DNA from: Nitrospirota bacterium
Lineage (GTDB): Bacteria > Nitrospirota > Thermodesulfovibrionia > UBA6902
Assembly: GCA_016222905.1 (NCBI GenBank)
Contig: JACRPZ010000053.1
Location: 1 to 53,646, forward strand
Reading direction: 5' to 3'
Length of the DNA stretch: 53,646 nucleotides
Part shown: positions 44,965 to 53,578 of the stretch, piece by piece
Numbering within the stretch: the stretch's first letter is position 1
Layout: every line of letters begins with the position of its first letter
The notes under the pieces: model-generated
Told to the model about the DNA's origin: nothing
Databases searched by the model: none
What the model saw: the letters and a program-made list of their open reading frames with translations, nothing else
Made by a program: the position numbers and the translations under genes

Positions 44965-45051
44965 GCCGGCGTGGTGGAACTGGCAGACGCGCCGGACTCA
45001 AAATCCGGTGAGTGCAAGCTCGTGTGGGTTCGACTCCCACCGCCGGCACCA
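44965..45051 (+). tRNA. tRNA-Leu (anticodon CAA)
   Basis: The acceptor stem is gccggc (44965-44970) pairing with gccggc-type 45042-45047, with discriminator A and an encoded CCA at 45049-45051. The anticodon stem-loop ccgga-ctcaaaa-tccgg gives CAA (44999-45001), reading UUG codons. A long variable arm (gagtgcaagctc) and gttcgac T loop confirm a class II Leu tRNA. Length is 87 bases. A recombinase relic follows at 45099. Confidence 0.97.
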
Positions 45052-45443
45052 TATTTTTCAATGGGTTATGCCCTGTTTGACCCATTGTGTCAATTCCTTT
45101 AAGTTAGCGATTGTGTCCATGAGATACCGATTCGGTCTATCTTGGGCCTCCTGATGATGAATCGGTCTGTCTCATTCACAATGTTAAATCGGTCAAAGAC
45201 TGTCATTGTCATATTGCCTGATATCCTAATTCCAAGGGGACAAATTATTTTTCAAATGTGAAAATTATCTTTACTAAATACATGTCAAATGTGTAGACCT
45301 TACCCCTATTCTTCTTCCCTATTCTTCCTATTCTTAGCAATGGTTAAACCGAATCTTTCGAAAATGTCCTCAAAAGAATTTAACAAAGTTCGGAGGCATA
45401 TTGTATAATGATGTTTAATAAAATGAGCATCAGGAGGTGATTT
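45052..45443. other. Intergenic region with recombinase relic
   Basis: This is 392 bases between tRNA-Leu and hicB. The first half holds the relic of a tyrosine recombinase on the minus strand (45099-45242). The second half is AT-rich with cttcttcc/attcttc runs near 45309-45340. A TATAAT at 45404-45409 is a probable -10 box for hicBA, without a clear -35. Confidence 0.6.
45099..45242 (-). pseudogene. Relic of a tyrosine recombinase (integrase) C-terminus
   Basis: On the minus strand one frame reads ISGNMTMTVFDRFNIVNETD, then about 20 further residues, and stops at 45099. This matches the end of phage-type integrases (ISGHKTMSVFDRYNIV), including the catalytic Tyr position, here replaced by Phe (DRF for DRY). 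The frame is lost upstream of about 45242, so only the last ~48 codons remain. Its place 48 bases after a tRNA gene is typical for an integrated element. Confidence 0.72.
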
Positions 45444-45686
45444 ATGTTAGCTGAATATATTCAGAAGGCGCTTGAGAATGCGGAATATAAAAAGATAGAG
45501 GATGGGACATGGTTCGCCGAGATTTCAGGCTTTGAGGGGGTCTGGGCCAATGGGAAGACAGTTGAAGAATGCAGAAAAGAGCTTATGGAGGTTTTAGAAG
45601 AATGGCTGATTCTCAAAATACGAGACAACGACCCTATTCCTCAGTTAAAAGGGGCAGAGATAGGCATCAAAGAGGTAGCGGCATAA
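45444..45686 (+). CDS. hicB: HicB-like antitoxin
   Basis: This is an 80-residue HicB-type partial RNase H fold: YKKIEDGTWFAEISGFEGVWANG, then TVEECRKELMEVLEEWL, which is the standard sequence. There is no C-terminal DNA-binding extension, so regulation may be weak or complex-based. A strong ribosome binding site (aggaggtg) lies before the ATG. The hicA gene starts one base after its stop. The order antitoxin-toxin is one of the two found in this family. Confidence 0.9.
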   Translation: MLAEYIQKALENAEYKKIEDGTWFAEISGFEGVWANGKTVEECRKELMEVLEEWLILKIRDNDPIPQLKGAEIGIKEVAA

Positions 45687-45687
45687 G

Positions 45688-45903
45688 ATGCCGGCCATAA
45701 TTACAAGAAAAGAACTAATCAGGAAATTTAAAGCGCTAGGATATGCAGGTCCCTTTTCAGGCGGCAGGCACCAGTTTATGATAAAAGGCGGAAAGAAGAT
45801 ACGCATTCCTAATCCTCATGGAAGCGGTGATATACATATAAGTCTGGTTAAGGAAATATTAAGACAGGCTGGCATAAGCATTGACGAATGGGATAAAGTT
45901 TAA
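45688..45903 (+). CDS. hicA: HicA-like mRNA interferase toxin
   Basis: This is a 71-residue double-stranded-RNA-binding-like toxin: RKELIRKFKALGYAGPFSGG, with the catalytic His in GGRHQFMIKGG and the end HISLVKEILRQAGISIDEW, all typical for HicA. It cleaves mRNA when free. The gene lies just upstream of the conserved leader of the first transglutaminase-like gene. Confidence 0.92.
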   Translation: MPAIITRKELIRKFKALGYAGPFSGGRHQFMIKGGKKIRIPNPHGSGDIHISLVKEILRQAGISIDEWDKV

Positions 45904-45912
45904 TGACACTGA

Positions 45913-45973
45913 TGTAAAACGGTAAACCTTTAATTATTGATTGGAGGAATACATTGAACTGGTTACACTCCCG
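45913..45973 (+). repeat. 61-bp identical leader, copy 1
   Basis: It begins tgtaaaacggtaaac and ends in the seventh codon of the first transglutaminase-like gene. It includes the ggagg ribosome binding site and TTG start. It is identical base for base to 50781-50841, although the coding sequences diverge right after it. Confidence 0.9.
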
Positions 45974-48900
45974 TATTTTTAAAGTCGTCTCAATTGTTGT
46001 TCTTGCCTTTTTTACATGGTCATCGGGTGGAATGTTTGAAATTGCTCACGCAATTTCAAACAGTTCGGAGTCGGGAGTTAAGAGTTCAGAGTTAAAGAAA
46101 GAAAAGGCAGAGGAGAAATTACAGAAGACGCTGGAAGAGATAGAACAAATAGTAGAAGAAGTACAGCAGAGCAAGAGCGCGGAAGAGCAGAAGTCTAACA
46201 AAGAGAAACTCAAAACTAAGAAGACGGAAATATGGAATATTGATGTTGAGATAAAGAAGCAGTTTAAAGAGACAGAAGATAAGATAAAAGACCTGCCGGG
46301 AGAAATACTGCAAAGGCATAAGGATTTTGTAAAGCATTATGATGATAATCTGAAAGAACTTAATGCGGATCTTGATGCGATAGACAAGGCAAAGACCGAA
46401 GCTGAGACAAACGCAAAGATAGAGAAGACAAAGGCATTTCTTGAAAAAGTAAAACCACCTAAGAAGCATACCCCGTTAGACCCAAATAATTTACCTCATA
46501 GGACAGCAGAACCGGAATGGATAGAGCCGAGAACGAGGCCGGAGCAATTCATCGAGGAATTGAGCGCAGAAGCGCAGAAGAGCAATAGCGAAAAAGCATT
46601 CCCCACTTTAGCAAAGGGGGGCAAGGGGGGATTTGATAAACCAATTCTTGTTGCATCGAATGGCTCTTTAAAGGGAATCCTATCTAATAATTCAAACTAT
46701 ACCTCCAATGCTGTCATTCCGGCAGGTCTTAAGCCGGAATCCCGTTCCTTTAGAAAAGGTTCTGGATACCCGATAGAGACGTTCGGGTATGACAAAGAAA
46801 GCATAGGTACTTCCGCATCTTCAAACTTATTACTTGCACTTGCAACTCCTCCGATTTCTGCTGATCTTGCACAAACTATAGAAGTTCAGTTCACGCCTGA
46901 AATAACAGCAAAAGCCGAAGAACTGCAACACAATCCTGTAAAAATCTACAACTATGTTAGAAACAACATAGAATTTGTTCCAACCTATGGCTCAATTCAA
47001 GGGGCCAATATGTGCTTACAGACAAAACTCTGCAATGCCTTTGATACATCAAGTCTTTTAATTGCATTGCTCCGTGCCTCAAATATCCCTGCCAAATATG
47101 TTCAAGGAACAGTGGAGATTCCTATAGAGAAAGTCAAAAATTGGGTTGGGAACTTTATTGATTCCAATTCGGCATTATCCTTCATTGCATCTGGAGGAAT
47201 ACCGGTCGGCGGGATTACAGAAGGCGGACAGATAAAATATGTCCAGATGGAGCATGTGTGGGTTGAGGCATATGTGCCTTACGGCCCTTATTCTGGAAGA
47301 CCCTCTAAACTTAACGTTCCAAAAACATGGATACCGTTAGACAGCAACTTCAAACAATACCATTATTCTGAAGGCGTTAACCTTCAAACCGAGGTTCCTT
47401 TTGATGCGGAGGCATTCATTAATCAGATACAGTCAACGGCAACAATCAATGAACCGGAAAGCTATGTAACCAATGTAGACGCCAACTACATTCAAACAAC
47501 CTTGACCGATTATCAAGCCCAGATTCAGAGCTATATCAATCAGAATATGCCCAACGCAATCGTGGGAGATATTCTTGGAAAGAAGGAAATCATAAAACAA
47601 GAATTAGGAATCCTGCCTGCTACCCTTCCCTACAAGACGGTTGTTACAGGAATAAAATATTCAGAGATTCCAGACAGCTTAAGGCATAAGATTACATTCG
47701 GCGTGTCATTGAATCATCTTTTATATGAAGCAAGTCCATTAACAGTAACCAAGTCTTTGCCGGAACTTGCAGGCAAAAAAATAACTCTCAATTATTCTCC
47801 AGCGACAGCATCGGATGAATCTGTAATTAACAAGTATCTTCCAAAACCTCATGCAGATGGAACACCAATAGATCCATCAGAATTACCTACATCATTACCC
47901 GCATATCTTATCAATGTTAAACCGGAATTGAGAGTTGATGGGTTGGTAATTGCAACGGGCGGTTCACTTACGATGGGACTCACAGAAAATTTTACAATGT
48001 CATTTTCTTACCCTAAGCAATCAAAAAAAGTAATTTCTAATCTGATCGAGGCTGGCGAATATTTAGGGATCGCGCTTGACCTTGGAAGAATATCTAAGGA
48101 ACAGATGACGGCATTAAAAACAAAACTTGAAGCAACAAAAGCAAAACTTGAAGCAAAAGATTTTACCAACATCACCAAGGATGACATACTCGGCGATCTT
48201 CTTTACACAACAGCACTTTCATATTTTGCTGAACTTGATGCAATGAATTATATGCAAGCAAAGACGATGGGAGTAAATATAATAAGACTTCCTTCAGAAA
48301 ACATATTTTCCTTTGAACTGGCTGTGGCAACATCTTTTTACGATATACCTATATCAGTAAGCGCCGGTGGATTAGCAATGGATGTTGATCATAACGTGCA
48401 TGTGGTAAAGGCACTAAATGGAGATAATGATAAAAAGAAGCAGTTTATGCTGGATTCTGGAATGAACTCATCTGCTTTAGAACATTCCGTTCCTGAGCAA
48501 ATATTCAGTACACCGGAAAACCCAGCGCAGGGGATTTCAGCATTGAAAGCCTTAAAGATAGCTAATGATCAAGGAATACCGATTTATACCATCAACAAGA
48601 CAAATATCAATACAATCCTTCCTCAATTGCAAATAGATGCAGATGCTAAGTCTGATATTCGTAACGCAGTTAATGCGGGTAAAGAGGTAACTGTTTCAAA
48701 GACAAATATATCATTCAATGGTTGGAATGGATGTGGATATATAGTCATTGATCCTGTTACTGGTGCAGGGGCTTACATGATTAGCGGGGGGATGAATGGG
48801 GCACTAATAATTATAGCAATTATTACAATTTGTTTAATGTACGCATTATTGCCTGCAATAATAGAGGGTGGCGTTATATCTCTTTTCGGCATCTCCTTTA

Positions 48901-49121
48901 TTGGCGGAGGAACAGTAACCGAAGCTTTTTTGGCATCAGCTATTTTAATTGTAACGCAATTATTTTTTGTGCTTATGATAAATAAAGACTTCAGCGCATG
49001 GCTTCAAGAGGAATGTAATAATATCTCCATTTTCTTTTCGCAAATTATTAGAGGGACGATTGGTCAAAATAATCCTTTGGCGCTTCTTGTGAAACTATTA
49101 GGGCAACTTTGTGATGGATAA
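45954..49121 (+). CDS. Secreted transglutaminase-like protein with C-terminal membrane module
   Basis: This is 1055 residues from TTG 45954 (ggagg eight bases upstream). It has a signal peptide (about 1-33, cleavage after AHA), then coiled coil (about 40-170) and a Pro-rich hinge (PPKKHTPLDPNNLPHRTAEP). A transglutaminase-type core follows with Cys360 in KLCNAFDTSS, His434 in EHVWVEAYV and Asp463 in WIPLDSNFK: a full triad. The beta-rich middle extends to about 900. IVIDPVTGAGAYMISGG (about 928-944) then leads into two hydrophobic segments (about 946-972 and 980-1003) and a short tail. Repeats are read in frame near residues 39-48, 217-229 and 254-280. The tail differs from its paralogue at 50.8 kb. 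Confidence 0.82.
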   Translation: MNWLHSRIFKVVSIVVLAFFTWSSGGMFEIAHAISNSSESGVKSSELKKEKAEEKLQKTLEEIEQIVEEVQQSKSAEEQKSNKEKLKTKKTEIWNIDVEIKKQFKETEDKIKDLPGEILQRHKDFVKHYDDNLKELNADLDAIDKAKTEAETNAKIEKTKAFLEKVKPPKKHTPLDPNNLPHRTAEPEWIEPRTRPEQFIEELSAEAQKSNSEKAFPTLAKGGKGGFDKPILVASNGSLKGILSNNSNYTSNAVIPAGLKPESRSFRKGSGYPIETFGYDKESIGTSASSNLLLALATPPISADLAQTIEVQFTPEITAKAEELQHNPVKIYNYVRNNIEFVPTYGSIQGANMCLQTKLCNAFDTSSLLIALLRASNIPAKYVQGTVEIPIEKVKNWVGNFIDSNSALSFIASGGIPVGGITEGGQIKYVQMEHVWVEAYVPYGPYSGRPSKLNVPKTWIPLDSNFKQYHYSEGVNLQTEVPFDAEAFINQIQSTATINEPESYVTNVDANYIQTTLTDYQAQIQSYINQNMPNAIVGDILGKKEIIKQELGILPATLPYKTVVTGIKYSEIPDSLRHKITFGVSLNHLLYEASPLTVTKSLPELAGKKITLNYSPATASDESVINKYLPKPHADGTPIDPSELPTSLPAYLINVKPELRVDGLVIATGGSLTMGLTENFTMSFSYPKQSKKVISNLIEAGEYLGIALDLGRISKEQMTALKTKLEATKAKLEAKDFTNITKDDILGDLLYTTALSYFAELDAMNYMQAKTMGVNIIRLPSENIFSFELAVATSFYDIPISVSAGGLAMDVDHNVHVVKALNGDNDKKKQFMLDSGMNSSALEHSVPEQIFSTPENPAQGISALKALKIANDQGIPIYTINKTNINTILPQLQIDADAKSDIRNAVNAGKEVTVSKTNISFNGWNGCGYIVIDPVTGAGAYMISGGMNGALIIIAIITICLMYALLPAIIEGGVISLFGISFIGGGTVTEAFLASAILIVTQLFFVLMINKDFSAWLQEECNNISIFFSQIIRGTIGQNNPLALLVKLLGQLCDG
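46600..46641. repeat. G-rich repeat read in frame in the first transglutaminase-like gene
   Basis: The unit ccccactttagcaaagg followed by gggcaagggg encodes FPTLAKGGKGGFDKP. The same unit lies at 51509-51549 in the paralogue. Similar C/G-rich units occur between genes at about 17796-17850. Confidence 0.75.
46713..46793. repeat. Palindromic repeat read in frame in the first transglutaminase-like gene
   Basis: It starts gtcattccggcagg and ends gttcgggtatgac, so its ends are inverted (gtcattcc/gggtatgac); inner arms include ccggc/gccgg and ataccc/gggtat. An intergenic relative lies at 25424-25446. It encodes AVIPAGLKPESRS and SGYPIETFGYDKES. Confidence 0.8.
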
Positions 49122-49144
49122 TTTATATAAGGAGAATAAAAGTC

Positions 49145-49603
49145 GTGAAAAAAGGATGTGATTTCTGGACATCAGAAAATATTTCAACTTTTCTCATAAC
49201 GTATTGGTTGATATATTCTTTGTTTTATCTAATGGCCATATTTCTTACCATGTTTATAAAAAATCCTTTTGCATTTTTAATTATTGGGTTTATCCCTTGT
49301 CCACTAATTTGGATATACAGGGCTATTCATAATCCTTACTACAACCTCGAAGAGTGCATCAAAACATATGATATGGAGTTTTATGAATCGTTTTTAGATC
49401 GTCTAACATCCATTAAGCATCCCCAAAAAAGGACAGCTTTCTTAGTGTTAGAACTAATAAACTCTTATAAAAAAATTAAAGACCAAAAAATTATTACGTT
49501 TGCAAAAAATATACGAAGGGTAAATCAGACTGGAACAATAGGATTTTCCATATGGTTTTTAACATTCATGTTTTTTGTGTTTTTTATGTTTGCAATAAGG
49601 TAA
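49145..49603 (+). CDS. Small membrane protein, candidate immunity partner
   Basis: This is 152 residues from GTG 49145 with aaggag upstream. Three hydrophobic segments are visible: about 17-38, 42-60 and 130-150. The middle part is charged and helical (FYESFLDRLTSIKHPQKR). I recognise no family. It starts 23 bases after the first transglutaminase-like gene, whose C-terminus is a membrane module, so it could be an immunity or assembly partner of that protein. The paralogue at 50.8 kb is truncated and has no such follower in the window. Confidence 0.7.
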   Translation: MKKGCDFWTSENISTFLITYWLIYSLFYLMAIFLTMFIKNPFAFLIIGFIPCPLIWIYRAIHNPYYNLEECIKTYDMEFYESFLDRLTSIKHPQKRTAFLVLELINSYKKIKDQKIITFAKNIRRVNQTGTIGFSIWFLTFMFFVFFMFAIR

Positions 49604-49648
49604 AAAAAGCAAGAATCTAAAATGGCTTCATAAATTCAATAATAGCCG

Positions 49649-49677
49649 TTGACACATATGATTAACCAAAGCATAAA
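49649..49677 (+). promoter_or_regulatory. Possible promoter before the toroid-repeat gene
   Basis: TTGACA (49649-49654) and CATAAA (49672-49677) are 17 bases apart. The start codon at 49690 would lie only some six bases after the transcription start, so the transcript would be nearly leaderless. Confidence 0.4.
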
Positions 49678-49689
49678 ATGGTGATTATC

Positions 49690-50706
49690 ATGAGAAGGAA
49701 TTATATTTTTTTTATCGCTGTCTTTGTTTTGATGCTGTTGTACGGCGTAACTTTCGCTCAGACATTGCCTATAACCAACGGCCTTGCTTATCTTCAATCT
49801 ACACAATCTCCTGAAGGCTATTGGGGCGATGCTGCGGAAGTTCCTTATAATGCCGTTGTTGATACTTGTACTGTAGTTGAAACCCTGAACTATCTCAATG
49901 AGACAGGGGCAGAATATAACACAGCCATCCAATGGATTAATACAACAGAAGTTTCTAATAACGATTACCTCTTTACAAAGATGTTGGTCTTGTCTCAGGC
50001 AGGGATTGATGTATCAACAATCAAAGATTATTTGCTGGGGATAAAAAACGATGATATCGGATGGGGTGTAACAGAAGGATTTACAAGCGATGTTAAGAGA
50101 ACCGCCCTTGCACTTCAAGCTCTCCGAGTAGTCAACTATCCTGATCAAAATTTAATCTATTCTGCAATCAACTATCTTAAAAGCAATCAGAACGCTGATG
50201 GCGGATGGGGACTAAAAAATGGGATGGACAGTGAAGTTTATTATACCGCCTTAGCTATCATTACCTTTTCAAAATTCAAAGCAACCTACGATTTACAGAC
50301 AGAGATAAACAAAGCTGTTTCCTATCTATTTGCTCATCAAAATCCAGTCGGCAGTTTCGGAGAAGGCACGGTATACGAAACGGCTTTATCTTTCATCGCG
50401 TTAATAGAAAGCGGTGCAGTAGGCGCAGAGAACTATACACTTTTACAAAACACAATCGCTTACTTGACCTCAACCCAACTCCCCAACGGTTCATGGAACG
50501 ACGACCCGTATTCAACCGCCCTTGCTTTAAGGGCATTGTATATTGCTTCAAGCGAACAAACTCAGCCGACGGATACGGCCGGGAGCGGTTCTTTAGAGAA
50601 AATCACCCGATCTTATAGCTGCCCGACCCCAAAAATACATAAAAACCCTGATAGAAAATACGTATTTTTACGGATTGTTTTTTTAGCGGGGAACTGTTAT
50701 GGTTAA
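49690..50706 (+). CDS. Exported alpha/alpha-toroid (prenyltransferase/squalene-cyclase-type) repeat protein
   Basis: This is about 338 residues from ATG 49690 (49678 is an alternative). A signal peptide (about 1-25, ending TFAQT) precedes QW-type repeats: YLQSTQSPEGYWGD, YLKSNQNADGGWG, YLFAHQNPVGSFGEG and YLTSTQLPNGSWND, each followed by a TALALxAL helix. This is the fold of terpene cyclases and complement/alpha2-macroglobulin TED domains. No DxDD cyclase motif is seen, so it is probably a binding domain. The final ~45 residues (GSGSLEKITRSYSCPTP onward) do not fit and may be a shifted or joined tail. It lies between the two transglutaminase-like paralogues. Confidence 0.78.
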   Translation: MRRNYIFFIAVFVLMLLYGVTFAQTLPITNGLAYLQSTQSPEGYWGDAAEVPYNAVVDTCTVVETLNYLNETGAEYNTAIQWINTTEVSNNDYLFTKMLVLSQAGIDVSTIKDYLLGIKNDDIGWGVTEGFTSDVKRTALALQALRVVNYPDQNLIYSAINYLKSNQNADGGWGLKNGMDSEVYYTALAIITFSKFKATYDLQTEINKAVSYLFAHQNPVGSFGEGTVYETALSFIALIESGAVGAENYTLLQNTIAYLTSTQLPNGSWNDDPYSTALALRALYIASSEQTQPTDTAGSGSLEKITRSYSCPTPKIHKNPDRKYVFLRIVFLAGNCYG

Positions 50707-50780
50707 CGGCGTACTGATAAGTGTCCATGTATGACTTATTTTGGACATCTGTGATTGTGACACAATACTTTTTGGCTTGG

Positions 50781-50841
50781 TGTAAAACGGTAAACCTTTA
50801 ATTATTGATTGGAGGAATACATTGAACTGGTTACACTCCCG
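50781..50841 (+). repeat. 61-bp identical leader, copy 2
   Basis: This is the exact copy of 45913-45973. It includes the ribosome binding site and first seven codons of the second transglutaminase-like gene. The upstream flank (to 50780) is unrelated to that of copy 1. Confidence 0.9.
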
Positions 50842-53539
50842 CATATTTAAGGTCATATCTTTTGCAGTTCTCTTTTTCTTCACATGGACATCAGGTGGGT
50901 TGTTTCAAGTTGCTTATGCGATTAAGGACAGTTCGGCGTCGGGAGTTGAGAGTTCGGAGTTAAAGACACAGAAACCTGAAGAGAAACTACAAAAAACATT
51001 AGAAGAAATAGAACAAATCCTCACTGATACAGCCACGGACACAAAGACTAAAAAAAATAAACTTGGAACTAAGAAATTAGAACTTGGAACTATAGATACT
51101 GATATAAAGAAGCAGTTTAAGGAGACGGAAGATAAGGTAAAAGACCTGCCGGATGAAATACTACAAAGGCATAAAGATTTTGTAAAGCATTACGATGATA
51201 ATCTGAATGAACTTAATACGGATCTTAACGCGATAGATAAGGCAAAGACAGAAGCTGAGACAAACGCAGAGATTGAGAAGACAAAGGCATTTCTTGAGAA
51301 AGTAAAACCTCCGAAGAAGCATACCCCGTTAGACCCTAATAATTTACCGCATAGGACAGCAGAGCCGGTGTTTGTGGAGCCGAGGCTGAACCCGGAAGAG
51401 TTCGAGAAAGACAGTAGTCAGGAGTCAGTAGCCAGAAGCCAGAATAATATAAAAATCTCCCCTAACCCCTCTTTGCAAAAGAGGGGAACAGAAGTTGCGT
51501 TAAAATCTTACCCCACTTTAGAAAAGGGGGGCAAGGGGGGATTTGATAAGCCGTTACTTGTTGCGTCGAATGGATCACTTGATGGAATTCTAAAACATAC
51601 TTCAAATCCTGTAATTCCCCTGGAAAAGGGAATCCAGGCTTCTGGATACCCGATAGAGACATTCGGGTATGACAAAGAAAGCATAGGCACTTCCGCATCT
51701 CCAAACTTATTACTTGCCCTTGCTACTCCTCCAACGTCTGCTGACCTTGCACAAACCATCGAAGTACAGTTCACTCCAGAAATAACAGCAAAGGCAGAAG
51801 AACTGCAACACAATCCGGTAAAAATATACAACTGGGTTCGCAATAATATCGAATTTGTTCCTATACATGGCTCGATTCAAGGAGCCAATATGTGCCTCCA
51901 GACAAAACTGTGCAATGCCTTTGATACATCAAGTCTTTTAATTGCGTTATTAAGAGTATCAGGCATATCTGCAAAGTATGTTCAAGGAACGGTGGAGATA
52001 CCAACGGAAAAAGTAAAGAATTGGGTTGGAGGGTTTACGGATACCATGTCCGCCTTAAACCTTCTGGCATCAGCAGGCATACCGACAGCCGGACAGGTAG
52101 TTGGCGGAGAGATAAAGTATGTAAGAATTGAGCATGTGTGGGTAGAGGCTTATGTTGATTACATCCCGTCAAGAGGTGAGATTCATAAACAGGGTGATAC
52201 GTGGATACCGCTTGATGCCAGTTTTAAGCAGTACAACTACACGCAAGGTATAGACATCAAATCAGCAGTTCCTTTTGATGCTCAGTCGTTCGTAAACCAG
52301 ATTCAATCAACAGCCACAATCAATGAGTCAGAGGGATATATAACAAGCGTAAACTCATCATTTATTAATCAGACCATGGCTGATTACCAGACACAGGTGC
52401 AGAACTACATAACTCAGACTTACCCGAATGCCACAGTTGGCGATGTGCTTGGAAAGAAGGAAATAATCAAGCAGGAATTTCCACACTTCCTTGGCACATT
52501 GCCATACCATGTGATAGTTAAAGGAGCGCATTATTCCAGCATACCTGACAACCTGCGTCATAGAATTACATTTAACGTTACAAAAGACATCTATGATGAA
52601 CTTTTAGGTACACCATTAAACACAACAAAGAGCCTTCCTGCGCTTGCAGGCAAGAAAATAACGCTTAGTTTTTCTCCTGCAACGCTGGCAGATGAAGCGA
52701 TAATTAACAAGTATCTTCCAAAACCTCATGCAGATGGAACGCCGATAGATCCGTCTGAACTTCCAACTTCCTTATCGGCATATCTGATAAATGTCAAACC
52801 TGAAATAAGAGTGGACGGGCAGGTTATTGCAACGGGTTCAGCAGTAGGCTTGGGAATTAATGAGACCTTTACGATGTCGTTCAGCGGGCCGGGAGCCAAT
52901 GCCAGAGATGTAATAACGAATGATATTAAATCAGGCAATTATTATGGGATTGCATTTGATCTTGGAAGAATATCGCAGGAACAGATGGAGGCTTTAAAGA
53001 CAAAACTTGCATCAACAAAGGCAAAGTTAGAAGCGCAGAATTTTACAGGCTTGACCAAGGACGATATTCTCGGCGATCTGCTCTATACAACTGCCTTAAG
53101 CTATCATGCGGAATTTGGAGTTATGAATCAAGTATCTGCAAATACAATGGGATTAGTAGCAATAACATATCCATCAGAGACAATATTCTCCTCTGAACTT
53201 AAATCGAACTATTATTATGGAATTCCCGTCTCTGTAAGTCCAAACGGTCTTGCAATGGATGCAGACAGGCTTATAACATTGGTTAAATCGCTGGATGGAG
53301 ATGCAGAGAAGCCGAAACAATTTATGCTCAATGCAGGAACAAACGGGTCTGCATTAGAGCACTCTGTACCAGAGCAGTTGTGGTCAACTACTGAGAATCC
53401 AGGTGAAGGTATTAGCGCAGTTAAGGCCATCAAGATTGCAAATGATCAGGGGATCCCAATATATACCATCAATAAGTCAAACATAAATACAATCCTTCCA
53501 CAACTGCAAATTGAGACTGCTGAAAAAGACTGGCATTAA
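50822..53539 (+). CDS. Secreted transglutaminase-like protein, paralogue truncated at the C-terminus
   Basis: This is 905 residues from TTG 50822. It has the same plan as the gene at 45954: signal peptide (about 1-33), coiled coil, hinge PPKKHTPLDPNNLPHRTAEP, and a transglutaminase core with Cys364, His438 and Asp465 (KLCNAFDTSS, EHVWVEAYV, WIPLDASFK). Similarity runs to NTILPQLQIETAEK; then DWH and a stop replace the last ~150 residues of the first copy, including the DPVTGAGAYMISGG linker and membrane module. A transposase gene starts 40 bases later, so an insertion sequence has probably cut it. An extra repeat unit at 51459-51487 is absent from copy 1. Confidence 0.82.
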   Translation: MNWLHSRIFKVISFAVLFFFTWTSGGLFQVAYAIKDSSASGVESSELKTQKPEEKLQKTLEEIEQILTDTATDTKTKKNKLGTKKLELGTIDTDIKKQFKETEDKVKDLPDEILQRHKDFVKHYDDNLNELNTDLNAIDKAKTEAETNAEIEKTKAFLEKVKPPKKHTPLDPNNLPHRTAEPVFVEPRLNPEEFEKDSSQESVARSQNNIKISPNPSLQKRGTEVALKSYPTLEKGGKGGFDKPLLVASNGSLDGILKHTSNPVIPLEKGIQASGYPIETFGYDKESIGTSASPNLLLALATPPTSADLAQTIEVQFTPEITAKAEELQHNPVKIYNWVRNNIEFVPIHGSIQGANMCLQTKLCNAFDTSSLLIALLRVSGISAKYVQGTVEIPTEKVKNWVGGFTDTMSALNLLASAGIPTAGQVVGGEIKYVRIEHVWVEAYVDYIPSRGEIHKQGDTWIPLDASFKQYNYTQGIDIKSAVPFDAQSFVNQIQSTATINESEGYITSVNSSFINQTMADYQTQVQNYITQTYPNATVGDVLGKKEIIKQEFPHFLGTLPYHVIVKGAHYSSIPDNLRHRITFNVTKDIYDELLGTPLNTTKSLPALAGKKITLSFSPATLADEAIINKYLPKPHADGTPIDPSELPTSLSAYLINVKPEIRVDGQVIATGSAVGLGINETFTMSFSGPGANARDVITNDIKSGNYYGIAFDLGRISQEQMEALKTKLASTKAKLEAQNFTGLTKDDILGDLLYTTALSYHAEFGVMNQVSANTMGLVAITYPSETIFSSELKSNYYYGIPVSVSPNGLAMDADRLITLVKSLDGDAEKPKQFMLNAGTNGSALEHSVPEQLWSTTENPGEGISAVKAIKIANDQGIPIYTINKSNINTILPQLQIETAEKDWH
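51416..51549. repeat. Cluster of in-frame repeats in the second transglutaminase-like gene
   Basis: Three units stand in series: gtcaggagtcagtagccag type (51419-51440), cccctaacccctcttt with aaaagagggga (51459-51487, a hairpin) and the G-rich unit (51509-51549) shared with copy 1. The first two are missing in the paralogue, yet the frame is kept. Confidence 0.78.
51611..51673. repeat. Palindromic repeat read in frame in the second transglutaminase-like gene
   Basis: It begins gtaattcccctgg and ends attcgggtatgac. It is the counterpart of 46713-46793 but shorter inside; the outer parts match and the inner part differs. Confidence 0.78.
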
Positions 53540-53578
53540 GTTTGCATAAATAAAGCAAACATAAAGTCAGGAGGGACG

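Noticed and set aside
45954-49121. RHS/YD-repeat toxin
   Set aside because: No YD repeats are seen; only the general layout (long stalk, variable end, small neighbour gene) is shared.
49690-50706. True squalene-hopene or other terpene cyclase
   Set aside because: It is half the usual length, has a signal peptide and no DxDD motif.
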